NCBI RefSeq assembly: GCF_030253575.1
Contig: NC_080561.1
Span: 3,959,001-4,023,000, forward strand
Length of the DNA: 64,000 bases
Source of the DNA: Rhododendron vialii
Lineage: Eukaryota > Streptophyta > Magnoliopsida > Ericales > Ericaceae
Reading direction: 5' to 3'
Positions 36,326 through 47,672 of this stretch are shown piece by piece (the first letter of the stretch is position 1; every line of letters starts with the position of its first letter). Below the pieces are notes generated by a model. That model saw only the letters and a list, made by a program, of their open reading frames with translations. It did no database searches and was not told where the DNA came from. Both the position numbers and the translations under genes were made by a program.

Positions 36326-38743
36326 CTTCGGTACAAGCACATCCATAGCAGCAACTGTTTTATCACCAGGGTTGACCTTCATGTAGAATGCTTTAATCCC
36401 TTTGAGGTAATCATAAACAATAACCAGGGATTTAAATTTCACTTCGGTCAAGTATCTACAAGATTACACAACCATGCCATCAGCAGCAAAAGGGCATTTA
36501 AATGAACACATCAAAGAATGCAGAACCCCTGCAACCTTTCATGTTCAGATGATAAATCAATCCCCCACTCTACTATATTCTCAAACTGCCTCTCTTTCAA
36601 TGCTTCCTCAAGACTTGCAACAGCTTCCGTGTAAGAAATACAGACAAATTTGGTCGAAGAAACTGTTCTTGGACGATCAATTCGGTTTCTTTGATGATCA
36701 ATTGCACTTTTGTCCAAGTTCTTAACCGTAAATTCCATATCATCAAGGCAATTGTCAAGTAACCATTGACACAAGGATCTAACATATGCCACCGCACAGT
36801 TCATGTCATCCTGCAATGACGTAAGAACGAAGCATCTTTTTGAACATGTTGAACAAGGTCACATATTTTAGGTTCCACCATCTGGAACACTCTCAAAAAC
36901 CTAAATATTTACTTCCCAACGTAATAAATAAATAATTCATCTCTTACCTGAATATCTGGAAATGCTATTTCTGTATTTCAGGCTCCACCATCCAGAACTC
37001 TGCCAGATGCCATGAGGTGTGCGAGTGTTCTGCTCAAAAAGTTGAACCTAAGGTATAGACACTACTGAGGGCAAATGCAAAACTTTCAACTTGAAGCTGT
37101 CCAGAAACAGTCAAAAATGCTTGTCGGGCAAAGAAATCTTAGGAGTAGTCAATCTTCCCGTCCTTGTTAGCTTAAATCTCTCCAGCTTTGAGAGACTTTC
37201 TTTAGCTTTTGTTAGTTCCGCGACAGCAGCACTTATTGTCCTTATTGGCTTTGGCGGATTTCAGTTGAGCAATAGCCTCTCCTTTCTCCGTGACAAGTAG
37301 CTTAGCCACTTCCACATCAGCTTCAGATGGAGGAGGATTCTTAATCAACTCCTTCTCCAACTTTTCAGCATCGCTAATCAAGGTTGTGACTTGGAACATT
37401 TCTCCTTCACCTTCACAATCACTGGTGGTGATTACAGGAGTGTGAACGTAAAGAAAACTGTACTTCTGGAAGAATGTATGGGTTGCATAAGCCAAAGCAT
37501 TGCGGATGCGAGCAATTGCAGAAATCTGAATACACAGACAAAACATTACTGTCACCATAAGCTAAGTTCAAGAAGATGGAGGCATGATGGGAAACAGATG
37601 ATGATTTTACACGCGAGAACGCTCGTGTGTGTTTGTGAATGAGATGAATCAACCACCAATTTCTACCCAAGTTCTTAGCAGCAGTTATTTGTTACAGCCA
37701 ATCAAGGCCACAATTCGTTACCAGCATCCACAATCTGATTTTATGATTTCCAAAATTCATATCACTCAGAACTATCAAACCAATAAAAATCTTCAGTTAA
37801 ACATAATTTATAAAAAAAGTTAACTTACATATAAATACAAGGGAAGATGGGCATACATAGTGTCGGTTTTTGGTTGAACATGAATTACAGCACCACACTT
37901 AAGAAAATTGCAGGCACCTGTAATGACATGAATTTACGAGGAACAATGTGTAACAAAAATGATAGGGACACAGACATCTGTGCACATATCCACGTGTTGT
38001 AACTGCTGTGTCTGAACCGTTTGATGCATGCGTACCCCCGTTTACTGTGCGAGATCCAAGTGCAGCCAACGGTCCTAAACACATTTGTGTTCCAATCTGT
38101 GCATAGACATTTATATCCGAAGCATTGCTCAATTTGAAAATACTGTGTTGCTTCATCATGATATCAATTCCACTTAACTAATCATGATATCAATTTTCAA
38201 ATTCCAATCACTTCAATACCCCACATTTTTCAGCCTAAAGAACGTAACTTTTAGAAAATGAGGCTTGTTCGGAGATGGATAATATGCATACATGATGATA
38301 AGCTAGAATTTCAACACACGTATCACAAATATGAAATATAAATGCATATCTCGGATATCATAATATCAATACACTGGTTCCAGTTATTGATGCAACTTTT
38401 ACACTAGGCGGTGTTTAGCATTTTCCTTCCAAAATTCCTATTACTTAGCAATATCGATCTACAACCGAAATGTAGTAATCAGAGTTAAAATTCGAAAATA
38501 CCGTATTGGTTCTAGGTCGAAGATGAACGTAATCCCTGAGAGACTCAAGGGTAAGCCTAGTCTGAGGCAACGGGTACTTAGCCGGATCCACAGTCCCCAA
38601 ATCGAGAATCATCTGAACCCCAATAAGCTCGACCCTCTGCTTCGCCTCTACCGGCGGCACCTTCAACTCTCCCTCCACGTGCACGCACGTGCCGGTCGCC
38701 ACCAGCTGGCTCAGCTGTACCACGGCCTCATCGACAATTACCC
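36326..38743 (-). pseudogene. Asparaginyl-tRNA synthetase fragment, copy B (longest)
   Basis: Blocks on the minus strand are 38743-38502 (OB-fold part), 37525 to about 36950 ([20 protein letters not shown] to motif 2), 36810 to about 36538 (DDMNCAVAYVRSLCQWLLDN to QFENIVEWGIDLSSEHERL) and 36455-36326 ([20 protein letters not shown] to MDVLVPK). This copy continues past the point where A and C break, so it represents the parental arrangement without the defensin junction. It keeps the helix [20 protein letters not shown] lost in part from A and C. The first exons and motif 3 are missing, motif 2 is partly damaged, and frame breaks occur after KANKDN and in the motif 2 block. It is non-functional. 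Confidence 0.82.
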
Positions 38744-40450
38744 CTGCCGGAATTTCCAATCACGGGATCAAAGAATTGATTAATATTACTAGCATTTAGG
38801 ACAGATTACGAGCTCGAATAACGAATACTCCCTCCATCCCAAATTGCTAGACTTTTTAGAGAGAGAGAGTAAACCTCGGGGGAAACGGGACGACGACCTT
38901 CTTCCCCACCTTGGGCGGGTCGATATTTGCGGACGACTGAAACGACGTGGACGGGTTTCCTTCAGGCCTCGCATCTTCAACGCCGGAAGTTCATGAAAAC
39001 GACGTCGGTTGACTTCATTAGGACTTCCCATCTTGGAGCTGCGAAGTCCATTAAAATGGCGTAGCGACTTCTAATTGGTAAATTTTGAATTCGTTCTTGG
39101 TTTATTTCTTGATCTAATCTGGTCAAGTTGTAGATCCTATCAATAATATTGAACCTGCTAGAGATCATTTAAATCGAATTCAGACTGCTAAATAATCGGA
39201 GATGATAAGTGTGAATTTAATTTTTTGAAAATAGAACTGGCCGCACTTGATCAAACTTATCTTCGCCTTATTTACATGCGAGGTCAAATAAAACGACGTC
39301 GTAACCATGTTAGTTTCCCATTACAAGAACTTCGATGGGTAATTGGTAAATTTTGAGCTGACAGTGGATTTATTTGTTGATCGGAACTGTTGAAGTTGTA
39401 GATCAGGTAAAGATGATAAACCGTGTTGAAGATTATGTTAATCGAATCCCGATTAAGATGTCATCGGAGATGATTTGTGTGAATTTTTTCTTGTGAAAAT
39501 AGATTTGGATATACTTGATCAAACCCCTTTTATTGCGGAATAAATTCGCGCGTCCTAGGGCGGGACGCGGGGGCTCTGCTGCCCAGGGGTGGGCAGCAGC
39601 CCCTGCCCACACTCACACACACTCACACACGGCACCGTTTCGTTAAAGAAAAAAAAAAAACTCTTCCGCTTGCAATCCTAAGGAGCAGAAACGTGATTAT
39701 GAGAGCCTTAGAGTTAAAATTTAATTATGTCTCTTTAGAATAATATGATCAGAATAATAAGATCTTCACGTCAATTCAAACGGATTGAAAATTGGAGCAC
39801 TTAATTTTTTAATCATATTTTTTAATATATAAACGGTCTAAAAAATTAAGTGTGCCACTTTTTAATTCATTTGAACAAGTACGAATATCTTATTATTCTA
39901 ATCATATTATTTTAAAGAGATATAATTAACTTTTGTCTATAGGACTCTCATAATCACGTTTTTGATCTACAGGATCCTAAATAAAGAGCAGATACTTAAT
40001 TATGAGAGTCTTAGAGACAAAAATTAATTATATCTGTTTAAAATAATATGATTAGAATAATAAGATATTCTTACTTGTTCAAACGAATTAATTAAAAAGT
40101 GGCACACTTAATTTTTTAGACCGTTTATATATTAAAAAATATGATTAAAAAATTAAGTGCTCCAATTTTCAATCCGTTTGAATTGACGTGAAGATCTTAT
40201 TATTCTGATCATATTATTCTAAAGAGACATAATTAAATTTTAACTCTAAGGCTCTCATAATCACGTTTCTGCTCCTTAGAATTGCAAGCGGAAGAGTTTT
40301 TTTTTTTTTTTTAACGAAACGGTGCCGTGTGTGAGTGTGTGTGAATGTGGGCAGGGGCTGCTGCCCACCCCTGGGCAGCAGAGCCCCCGCGTCCCCTAGG
40401 GCGGGAGAGAGAAAATGTGGGTGGTGGTTCGTTCGGTTCAGCAGAGGAAG

Positions 40451-40482
<32 letters not shown>

Positions 40483-40650
40483 TCATTGGCATGGTAAGTG
40501 GAGTAACAGAGGTATCTCTTCTAATCTTCCATTGTTTCATGTTCAGCCTTAATAACTCATCGATTTTCCCCCATTGACTGGTTTGTTCTGCACAGGACGG
40601 TGCTAGTCTCGTCTCGAGGCTGCACTTGATAAGATTGGCTATGCTTGAAT
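38744..40650. repeat. Array spacer B, split by a foldback element
   Basis: Positions 38744-39561 and 40396-40650 together match spacer A (27236-28330), including the Stowaway-like CTCCCTCCATCCC remnant, the AAACGACGTCG words, the internal duplication and a GA run (40456-40482). The insertion between them is the foldback at 39562-40395. After 40650 the match to unit A stops and resumes only at about 47821. Confidence 0.75.
39562..40395. mobile_element. Large near-perfect foldback element, arms of about 400 bp
   Basis: The ends GGGACGCGGGGGCTCTGC and GCAGAGCCCCCGCGTCCC are perfect complements, and the inverted arms run almost to the middle (about 39975) with only scattered differences. CTAGGGCGGG occurs at 39555-39564 and 40396-40405, overlapping the ends; the unit A sequence (CTGGGGCGGG once) shows the empty site, so the repeat is a target duplication of about 7-10 bp. 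Each arm has a GC-rich tip with an ACACTCACACAC tract and an AT-rich remainder. There is no coding capacity. The duplication length fits a MULE- or hAT-related foldback. High arm identity implies a recent insertion, after the units were duplicated. Confidence 0.85.
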
Positions 40651-42030
40651 TTGCCCGGGAATGAGCTTCCGCTCAAGTTTTCTACTGGGACTTCTCTCTA
40701 TACAAATGAAAGGTATTGTTTAAGCAATAGGATCGACATATTTAGTGTTTCTTAGAAATGTAACGTACAAATGAAGGTATTCATGAAGTTGTAGATCATG
40801 TCAAGAAGATAAACAATAGGCTCATACATATCAGTGTGGGAGATGGAGAATTGTGCTTTAACATAAGTTCCTTAATATCGATCATATATGCTAGGAGGTG
40901 CTGTTGGGATCATATCCGCTTCAAGAAAGGATTGGAGTATTCATTTATCTGCCAAGATTGAGGAGAAAACGCCTGAACTTAATGCTAGAATCAAGGGGCG
41001 TTCAGATGATGATAATACTCTGGATTCCTGCCAGCCGTCTCAATTAAGCAGATTGGATACGGAGATATCTGGAACATCAGGAAGAGGTAAACAAAATTCT
41101 TTGGGCAACTTTTATCTCACTGTTTTTAGTTGTGGAAGTTAAGATAATATTAGTCCCTTCATCTGGATCTCCAAAAACAATCGAAATAAAGTTGAATGCC
41201 TAAGCATGCAATATTATTTGTGTATAGAACCTTAGTAGCAGATCCTTCCAAAATGGGGGCGCTCCCTAGACAGGAGCTCGAATCGGCGCTCCCAATATGG
41301 GAGCTTGACGGAACTCGGAAGGTTGCTCCTAACTTAGATGGGAGCTTATCGGGCCGTTAAGGCATTTATTCTCTTACTTTTAAGGGAGCTATGCCATTGT
41401 GGAGATAAGAATATGAGTCAAGAAGTTTTGCAAATTGAGAATATCTTACTTCCAATAATTAAACTTTAAGATCGGAAAAATTTTCAGTAAGTATCACTTT
41501 TCCTTTAATGGAAAAGTATTTAACTATATTTTATATATGTGTTTTTATATAACCTATATATGCTCCTTAGGCGCTCCCAACCTTAGAGCATCCCCAATGG
41601 GGATGTAAAAGCAGGTGCTATACTTAAAATAGCACCGGATGCAAAAAAAAACCCCTCCAATGGGGATGTAAAATGGAACAAATCAGGTTGTAAAATGGCA
41701 GAGATGGAAAAGGAGATGGATATTTCCATCCCCACATAACTACAGCTATAATTGACAGGTCACCACCCAACTGAAAATACCAGAATTTTGGACAATCGGA
41801 GGTCACCTGATTTCGTCGAAAAGTCGTCGGAAAATGGAAGAACTCGCCGGAATCTGGTAGAGTACTCCGGAATCCGGAGATGACCGTCCCTCACCCCGAT
41901 TCTTGACGATCCATGGACGGCGCAGATGCATGCCGCCGGCGTGCCCTTCTGAAACCCTCGCCGGCCATGCCCTTCCGGCTGTGATTCCCTTCGGTTCAAA
42001 GAAAGGGAGAGGAGGGCTGGGTTCTACAAA

Positions 42031-42075
<45 letters not shown>

Positions 42076-42160
42076 AGGGGGGTGCGTCTGCTGCAGTAGA
42101 GAAAGAGAGAGAGAGAGAGGGTCATCTGGTTTTTTTTGGGAGGAGGCGTGTTCTGGGTTC

Positions 42161-42197
<37 letters not shown>

Positions 42198-42502
42198 AGA
42201 TAAAGAAGAAAGATTAGAAAGACTGAGAGTAAAGTTGGGCCTGGGTTCGGGTGTGGGAAAGCAAATTCTGACCGTTTGTTTTTTTTTTTTTTTTTCCCTT
42301 AATTAGGATCCGACCGTTGGTCACCACCAACGGATGAAAAAAATTCCAACGATCCGACCGTTGGTCACCACCAACGGATGAAAAAAATTCCAACGGTCAT
42401 TTTTTTTTTCCTTGCTTATAAATGTGTGTTAGTAGGATTTTAGACAACAAAAAAAATTTTCATTCTCCACAAACACCCTCCAAAAAAAATAGTGTATCAA
42501 TT

Positions 42503-43678
42503 ATGGCAGAAGGAAGTCGTAGTGCGAGAGGAAAATCGTTCAACTCCGATCAAGATGAAGCAATTTGTAATGCTTACTTGTGCGTTAGTCAAGACCCGAT
42601 TATCGGTACCAACCAACCATGATCTAAATTATGGGATCGGGTTGCAAAAAAATATACCGAATTCACAGGAGGTGATGTACGATCGGATGCTTCTATCAAG
42701 TCTCGATGGCAAGTCATCCAGCAAGCTTGCAACAAATATCGTGGACATTTAAGGCAAATTCAAAGGCAACATCAAAGTGGAATGACAGAACAAAATGAGG
42801 TATTATTATTTTGTTAATAATATTATTTTGTTTTCATAAGAATTAGTTAATATTATTATTTTGATATTTAATTAAATTATTTTGTTAATAATATTATTTT
42901 GTTTTCATAAGAATTAGTTAATATTATTATTTTGATATTTAATTAAATTGAATTAGTTAATATTATTATTTTGATAATTAATTAAATTATTTTGTTATTA
43001 TTTGTATAGATTGATCTAGCGAAGAGACATTACAAAGATACTGAGACTAAACCTTTCGCCAATTTGGATTGTTGCTGGGCAATCTTAGAACACAGTATGA
43101 AGTGGGCGGATTTAACCCCACCCCGGTCCGACCCAAGATCTTCACAAATGGATACAAGTTCGGTCCCGCTATCTCCTGATTTCTCTCAAAATCCAAACTT
43201 AGACTCTCCTGATTTCTCTCAAGTTCCAAACACATCGACTACATTGGAAGATAGCAATCCTACGAGTGGAGGTAGTGTTCAGTCTCCAAGAAAGAGGCCT
43301 CCTGGATGTAAAGCATCAAAGGCAAAATTATTGAAGACCAAAAAATCAGGAAATGAGGAACGTGAATGGATCAACTTGATGGAAAAATTCAACCAAACTA
43401 TATCTGACAAGGAAAGTAGGAGAGCTGAAATGGAAGCAAGAAGAGTCGCGGCTTTGGAAAGGAGTACAACAAATGATGAGAGAAGGGTGGCGCTTGAGGA
43501 GAGGAAGGCAGCAATAAAGGAAAAAGAGATGGAAGATAGGATTATGCAAATGGACTTGGATTTGGTTCAAGACCCCCAAATGAAGGCTTATTATCAGTAT
43601 CGCAAGGGTGAAATCTTGGCTAAATGGACGGCTAGCTCAAGTTCGAACGGTTATTTTCCTGATTTTCCTGATTATTGA
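42503..43678 (+). pseudogene. Harbinger ORF1: Myb/SANT-like DNA-binding protein
   Basis: Exon 1 is 42503-42799 and exon 2 43010-43678, joining in phase 0 for a 321-codon frame. Residues about 10-95 form the trihelix-type Myb/SANT domain (SFNSDQDEAICNAYLCVSQD; LWDRVAKKY, SIKSRWQVIQQACNKYRG). The C-terminal part is the NAM-associated-like coiled coil (EREWINLMEKFNQ, ERRVALEERKAAIKEKEM) ending in QYRKGEILAKW. This protein partners the transposase and helps it into the nucleus and onto the ends. Codon 40 (42620-42622) is TGA, the only disruption seen. The intron holds about two and a half copies of a TTATTTTGTTAATAATATTA-type tandem repeat. The plant-typical annotation 'glutathione S-transferase T3-like' for such proteins is a misnomer. 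Confidence 0.85.
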
Positions 43679-43794
43679 TTGTAATAAATTTTTATTGTCA
43701 TATGTAATAGTCTTTAGCAATTATGTAATAATCTTGACTTTGATGTAATCGTTGAGTACTATTCGATAATAAAATGCATTTTATTTAGCTAATG

Positions 43795-44005
43795 AAGTAC
43801 AAGACTCGAAAATGAAATACAAGACTCGATAATGAAATACAAGACTCGAAAATGCAATACAAGACTCGATAATGAAATACAAGACTCGATAATGAAATAC
43901 AAGACTCGAAAATGCAATACAAGACTCGATAATGAAATACAAGACTCGATAATGAAATACAAGACTCGAAAATGAAATACACGACTCGATAATGAAATAC
44001 AAGAC
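43795..44005. repeat. 20-bp minisatellite in the Harbinger element
   Basis: About ten copies of AAGACTCGATAATGAAATAC, alternating with AAGACTCGAAAATG(A/C)AATAC, lie between the two convergent genes and just past the transposase stop. Open frames here (43781-44018 on the minus strand) are products of the repeat. Confidence 0.9.
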
Positions 44006-44014
44006 ACGGGAACC

Positions 44015-45312
44015 TCATTCTTCATCTCCATTACGGGCCCATAGGTGTTCAATAAGATCATTGCGGAGCGAATGATGTGCCTCATTTGATCGAATCCTCC
44101 GGTTATTTTTAAAGAAATCAACCAATGCAGGAGTGATATCTCTCGAAACTTGAATTGGGTTGGAAGAAAGAAGTTCAGTAATTTCATCACTAGCATCATG
44201 ATCACGTTGGTCTTCAATTATCATGTTATGCAAAATGACACATGTTTCATGATGTAGCCTAGATCCACCTCATTCCAGAATCGCGCCGGTCCTCTCACAA
44301 TTGCCCAGCGTGCTTGGAGTACGCCAAATGCCCTTTCAACATCCTTGCGACATGCCTCCTGCATCCTCGCAAAGTGTTGCTTCTTTCTTCCTTGTGGTTG
44401 AGAAATGGTTTGGACGAGAGTCGCCCATTTTGGATATATACCATCAGCAAGGTAGTACCCCATGTCGTACTGACTCCCGTTAACAATAAAATGGGCTGGA
44501 GGGGCACGACCTGCACTGAGATCATCAAAGAGATGAGATTGATCAAGCACGTTGATATCATTGAATGAACCTGGCATGCCAAAGAAAGCATGCCAAATCC
44601 ACAAATCATACGATGCAACTGCTTCAAGTACGATAGTGGGTTTTCCGCTGCGGCCACTAAAGAAGCCATGGTAAGCAGTTGGACATTTGTCCCACTGCCA
44701 ATGCATACAATCCAAGCTGCCTAGCATTCCAGGAAAACCACGTTGATTGCCCACATGTAGGAGCCTTGCAGTATCTGCTTCATTTGGTTTTCTCAGGTAT
44801 TCTGCTTCAAAAATAGAGATAACGCTTCTACAGAAGCTTTGAAGAGACTCAACTGCTGTACTTCCCCCAATCTTGAGATACTCATCAAGACTATCAGCAG
44901 GCGTCCCGTATGCCATCATCCTCAGAGCTGCTGTCATCTTTTGGATACCAGAAAGACCTACAGCTCCCGTCGCATCATTCCTTTGGACGAACGTCACGTC
45001 ATGCTCTTGGAGTTTGCCCAAGATCTTGTGAAATAAGGGTCGACTCATTCGAAAACGTTGCTGAAACAATTTTTCGTCATAGAGCGGATACTCACAAAAA
45101 TAATCATCATTGAGTCGTTGGTCGGCAGCAACTCTGTCACGGGGGATCCAGGCTCGACCGCTTGTAGAACCAACATGACCTCCTTTTTGGCGTCTTCTTT
45201 GAAATTTTTGGTATTGCCTGGCCATGATCATTTGCACCATTGTAATCTCATCATCATCGGAGGAAGATCCGTCAAATTCTCCCAGTAATATTCTGTGGGT
45301 TAAATTGCTCAT
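44015..45312 (-). pseudogene. PIF/Harbinger transposase (DDE, HARBI1/ALP1-like)
   Basis: The main frame (45312-44221) gives 363 residues with an acidic N-terminus, an RFRMSRPLFHKI helix region and the DDE core: SLDCMHW (D201), GSFNDINVLD (D252) and DVERAFGVLQARW (E326). The family C-terminus, TCVILHNMIIEDQ to LIEHLWARNGDEE, follows in another frame to 44015. A single missing A near 44250 (ATGAAACATGTG where ATGAAAACATGT is expected) separates the two. Otherwise the protein has the expected length (about 430 residues) and all three catalytic acids. Harbinger transposases cut at the terminal repeats and insert at TTA/TAA. Confidence 0.93.
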
Positions 45313-45966
45313 GATGATTTTTTTGGAAAGAGAAGACTGTATATAGATTTGAGTGTGAGAATGAATAATGGGGAGGATAGTATATATAGATGGTAAGTAA
45401 ATGGTGTAGTTGAGAGTAGATAAGAGTAAATGACTGAAGTAAATGGTGTAGGTGAGAGTAGATGAGAGTAAATGATGTAGGTGAAAGTAGATGACAGTAA
45501 ATGATGTAGGTGAGAGTAGATATAAGTAAATGACTATAGTAAATGGTGTAGTTGAGAGTGTGGAGTAAATGGATCAATTAAATGACGTGGTTGAGAATTG
45601 ATGGGAGTAAATGGATGAAGTAAATTGTGTTACTGAAGTGGATGAGAAGTAAAAAAAAAGAAAAATGAGAAGGAAGTTTTTTTTTTTTTCCGAAATTTTT
45701 TTTTTTAAAGTTCTCGATTACCGGATACCAAAATTATTTTTCAACGGAAGTAGTATTTAAATTAGGATTAAGAAAGTTAAGGAAAATTAAGGAGGATGGA
45801 AAGTTAGTTAATTATCCATCTTTTTTTTACATCCCACCATTGGATAGGCATGGGTTCTATTTTACATCTAACCAACTTTTAACTACTTTTTACATCTAAA
45901 ATAACTATACAACCACTTCTAAAATGCATCCCCATTGGGGATGCTCTTAGGAGCTTCTATAGAACC

Positions 45967-46706
45967 ATGATTTTAGTCAACCTAATTTTGATAGGTAATC
46001 ACTCAAAACACGTCAGCCTTGCTAGAAATTCTTTTGACACCTCTTTCAATTCCTTGCTCACCAGCACTCTCTATGGAAAAACGACTGTTTGTGCTTCACA
46101 AGCCAAGCCCATGCACCTACTGCCTGTCTACTAACCACTATATATCTAGGTTCTTGTACCTCTGGTTCTCTGCCCTAGTTTTATTCTCATAGACTCGTTT
46201 CTATTGGCTTGAGAAGTTTAAGTTTTGCAATCTTGAAGGAACTCATTAATTTTTTTTTTTTTTATAGAGGTAAAACTTTCATCTCTCACTCATCTACTAT
46301 ATTGACACATCATAGCTCCCACCCTTAGTCTTGTTGTGCATATTGTGTGTGTGTTGTGTACTATAACCACGTATGTATGTGTGTTGTATGATTCTTCTCT
46401 TTCATGCTTTTTACTTGCCTTTGTTTGTTTGATAGGGTGTTTTATATGTTTTTACGATTTGTTTTTGTTTTTTTCCCTTATGCTTTGGTGGCAAGCCTAT
46501 GAAAGTCCGCATGAATGACATTAGGGCACCCTTTCCCTGTGCTTTACAGTCATCGATAATAGCACAGTAATTTTAAGTAGTCAAGGTTGCAATTTTAATC
46601 CTTTGGCACTTCATTACTCTTTCGGATTTTCTTTGTATCAGCGCGGGAAGTGCCAAAACTTTTGTTTTCTAATGCTTGAAATTTTTACTACTTTTTCGCC
46701 GCACAG
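45967..46706. other. Right flank of the nested transposons, no gene seen
   Basis: AT-rich sequence, probably intron of the unidentified gene remnant described at 40652-46824. A TGTGTGTGTTGTG-type run lies near 46345-46390. Nothing else is supported. Confidence 0.4.
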
Positions 46707-47034
46707 GGAGCTTGTTGCGAGCATGATTAAAGCTTTGAATGAATGAGTTATAGTCGTTTGTCGATTCCAGGATGAATCTGAAACTTGGGAAGCTGACTCA
46801 ATTAGCAAGCATTTGGTTGAGGAGGTAATTTCTTTTTGTATTGTTTCTAGTACTAAGAAGATATTAGGTGTTTTCAGTTTGGTTGACAGGTTGAGGAGGT
46901 AACTCCTCTGTCTTTTTAGCAGTTTAATCTTGTCCAAAATGTTGGGTTATATGCAACGCGAGGCTAGATTATCAAGAATCACGTATGCTCAAAACAAATG
47001 GCTTGTTTCCCTTGCTGGATAGGCAAGACACCGA

Positions 47035-47160
47035 AAATACGTGTTGGGATTTGTCCCACATTGGTTAATTATCTCCTCCAATACTAGTATATGAGCCTGG
47101 GCGGCCTCTCCACTCTTTGCCAATTGGTTTGGAGTTGGATGCTTTAACAATACGCATAAT
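47035..47160. mobile_element. LTR-type fragment (fossil)
   Basis: TGTTGGGATTTGTCCCACAT, then GGCCTCTCCACTCTTTGCCA, is a common start of a plant LTR-type repeat. Only about 120 bp are present, with no internal region. Broken; family unassigned. Confidence 0.4.
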
Positions 47161-47214
47161 GAGTTCAGTTATGACTTTGTGCTTTGGGCTCGTTTACTAA
47201 ATTAAACGAGACTA

Positions 47215-47308
47215 AAACTCGAGTTCGAGCTCGGCTCGATTACTAAACGAATCAAGCCGAGCCCTAACAAGCCGAGCTTCACGAGCAGCTTGGTTCATTT
47301 GCAGCCCT
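47215..47308. mobile_element. Truncated hAT-type element
   Basis: One end of the family seen at 11780-12435: GGCTCGATTACTAAACGA, AAGCCGAGCC words, and the terminal GGTTCATTTGCAGCCCTA. The other terminus is missing and no target duplication is visible. Confidence 0.6.
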
Positions 47309-47445
47309 ATCCAAAAGCATTCGCAGATTCATTACTTAATTTGAACACAGTTTACTGGAGTTTATAATTGACAATTCCGAATCCATATTTTATTTCAAAA
47401 GTGGCTCCCAAACACCCCCAACCGGATTGAACTATTACAATAATA

Positions 47446-47672
47446 CTCCCTCCGTCTAGTCCCTTTTGGGAGTCCGTGCCACTTTTAAATTGATTATATC
47501 TTGCAATCTATAATTTTTTAGGTGATTTTGAAAACATCGTTTAAAAGAGCTCATTGAAATCTATCAAACAAGATCTATATTGCATATAAATAGTATTACC
47601 AATTAAAAGTTATAATTAATTTTTTATCCGGTTGGGATAGGACGAGGGACAAAAGAATGGGGACGGAGGGTG
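47446..47672. mobile_element. Stowaway MITE
   Basis: The ends are CTCCCTCCGTC and GACGGAGGGTG, with TA on both sides (47444-47445 and 47673-47674); 227 bp, AT-rich, non-coding. Confidence 0.8.

Larger units (their letters stand above)
41586..45946. mobile_element. PIF/Harbinger DNA transposon, 4.36 kb, nearly intact
   Basis: Perfect 20-bp terminal inverted repeats (GAGCATCCCCAATGGGGATG) and a TTA target duplication (41583-41585 and 45947-45949) define the ends. Both genes of an autonomous element are present and convergent: the Myb/SANT-like ORF1 on the plus strand (42503-43678) and the DDE transposase on the minus strand (44015-45312). They are separated by a 20-bp minisatellite. Each gene carries one visible break, so this copy is probably not autonomous but was until recently. 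GA tracts lie at about 42031-42069 and 42106-42194 in the left non-coding part. Inverted TTGGTCACCACCAACGG words near 42315-42375 form a short direct repeat upstream of ORF1. Confidence 0.92.
41232..45957. mobile_element. Possible MULE-like element hosting the Harbinger
   Basis: TATAGAACC occurs as a perfect 9-bp direct repeat at 41223-41231 and 45958-45966. Removing the Harbinger and one TTA leaves about 362 bp containing repeated GGCGCTCCC / GGGAGCT words. A 9-bp duplication is typical of Mutator-like elements, but the terminal repeats are weak, so the class is tentative. Confidence 0.4.
40652..46824 (+). pseudogene. Unidentified gene remnant interrupted by transposons
   Basis: Three exon-like blocks with splice signals are visible on the plus strand. 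At about 40652-40712 is NLPGNELPLKFSTGTSLYTN followed by a GT. At 40895-41085 is GAVGIISASRKDWSIHLSAK ... QPSQLSRLDTEISGTSGR, with GT at 41086. At 46707-46824 is GELVASMIKALNE, a stop, then DESETWEADSISKHLVEE with GT at 46825. The last two flank the Harbinger insertion, which would lie in an intron. I do not recognise the family. The stop in the third block and the phase mismatch between the first two suggest a pseudogene. Unit A lacks the whole segment. Confidence 0.4.

Noticed and set aside
41903-42217. Open frame rich in RERE
   Set aside because: It is a translation of GA tracts in the non-coding left part of the Harbinger element.
43781-44018. Repeated YHYRVLYFI-type frames and a possible CRISPR-like array
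   Set aside because: This is a 20-bp minisatellite with no unique spacers in a plant transposon; not coding and not CRISPR.
47035-47160. Cassandra-type TRIM
   Set aside because: Cassandra LTRs carry a 5S rRNA-like promoter; none is visible in this fragment, so only a generic LTR-type fragment is called.
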